Source: an uncultured Bacteroides sp. (lineage in GTDB: Bacteria > Bacteroidota > Bacteroidia > Bacteroidales > Bacteroidaceae). Taken from it: 24,708 nt of DNA. This document shows, in pieces, positions 24,657 through 24,708 of this stretch. Both the position numbers and the translations under genes were made by a program. Positions within the stretch are counted from its first letter, which is position 1; each line of letters starts with the position of its first letter. Location of the stretch: assembly GCA_905198575.1 (NCBI GenBank), contig CAJKDC010000034.1, positions 1 to 24,708 on the forward strand, written 5' to 3'. A model generated the notes under the pieces. It ran no database searches and was not told the origin of the DNA. It saw only the letters and a list, made by a program, of their open reading frames with translations.

Positions 24657-24708
24657 TCGGAATGAGGCGACTCGAACGCCCGACCCCTACGTCCCGAACG
24701 TAGTGCGC
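24657..24708 (-). tRNA. tRNA-Pro(CGG), 3' part (cut by window edge)
   Basis: Read on the minus strand, the last 52 bases form tRNA positions 22-73. They give the anticodon stem CTACG/CGTAG around loop TTCGGGA (anticodon CGG, proline), a 5-base variable region, the T arm GGGCG-TTCGAGT-CGCCT, and the acceptor strand CATTCCG with discriminator A. CCA is not encoded. The 5' part with the D arm lies outside the window. The anticodon reads only CCG codons. Confidence 0.92.

Noticed and set aside
24657..24708. Integration site (att) at the tRNA-Pro 3' end
   Set aside because: No second copy of the tRNA end and no integrase gene was seen in the window.

Overview
The window looks like chromosomal DNA from a gut-type Bacteroidota, most likely the Bacteroides/Phocaeicola/Prevotella group. 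The evidence is two SusC/SusD transporter pairs, A-rich leaders without Shine-Dalgarno sites, Bacteroides-type -7 boxes (TAnnTTTG), and AT-rich intergenic DNA. The genus is inference. No plasmid, phage, insertion-sequence or CRISPR signal was seen.

Layout: (1) positions 1-87 hold the 3' end of a 5S rRNA and its terminator, i.e. the end of a ribosomal RNA operon. (2) pncB, nicotinate phosphoribosyltransferase, lies on the minus strand with its own terminator. (3) A long plus-strand carbohydrate-utilisation region follows. It starts with a SusC/SusD pair (1838-7122, with terminator) and a second SusC/SusD pair (7589-12792, with terminator). Next is a four-gene operon (12982-20114): a fusion of a cysteine-less formylglycine-generating-enzyme-like domain with an Asp-box beta-propeller, two tandem GH29 alpha-L-fucosidase-type enzymes, and a GH3 beta-glycosidase. 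After a strong terminator comes a two-gene operon (20236-24340) with an MltD-like lytic transglycosylase and a LacZ-type GH2 beta-galactosidase. (4) Two terminators and a minus-strand tRNA-Pro(CGG), cut by the window edge, close the region.

How it could work (inference): the two SusCD pairs import oligosaccharides across the outer membrane. All hydrolases carry signal peptidase I-type signals, so they probably act in the periplasm. There they could remove alpha-L-fucose (or a similar 6-deoxy or L-sugar), beta-galactose and another beta-linked sugar from the non-reducing end. The window contains no recognisable surface endo-glycanase, surface glycan-binding protein, HTCS/SusR regulator, ECF sigma/anti-sigma pair or sulfatase. 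The locus therefore either scavenges oligosaccharides released by others or depends on genes elsewhere.

The least explained gene is the FGE-like/propeller fusion that leads the hydrolase operon. Its FGE-like domain lacks both cysteines needed for formylglycine formation, so it is probably a structural or glycan-binding module attached to a propeller of unknown activity. The two GH29 genes share a perfect 43-bp block. The two susC-like genes share a nearly identical N-terminal module, leader and promoter core, while their plug and barrel regions differ strongly.
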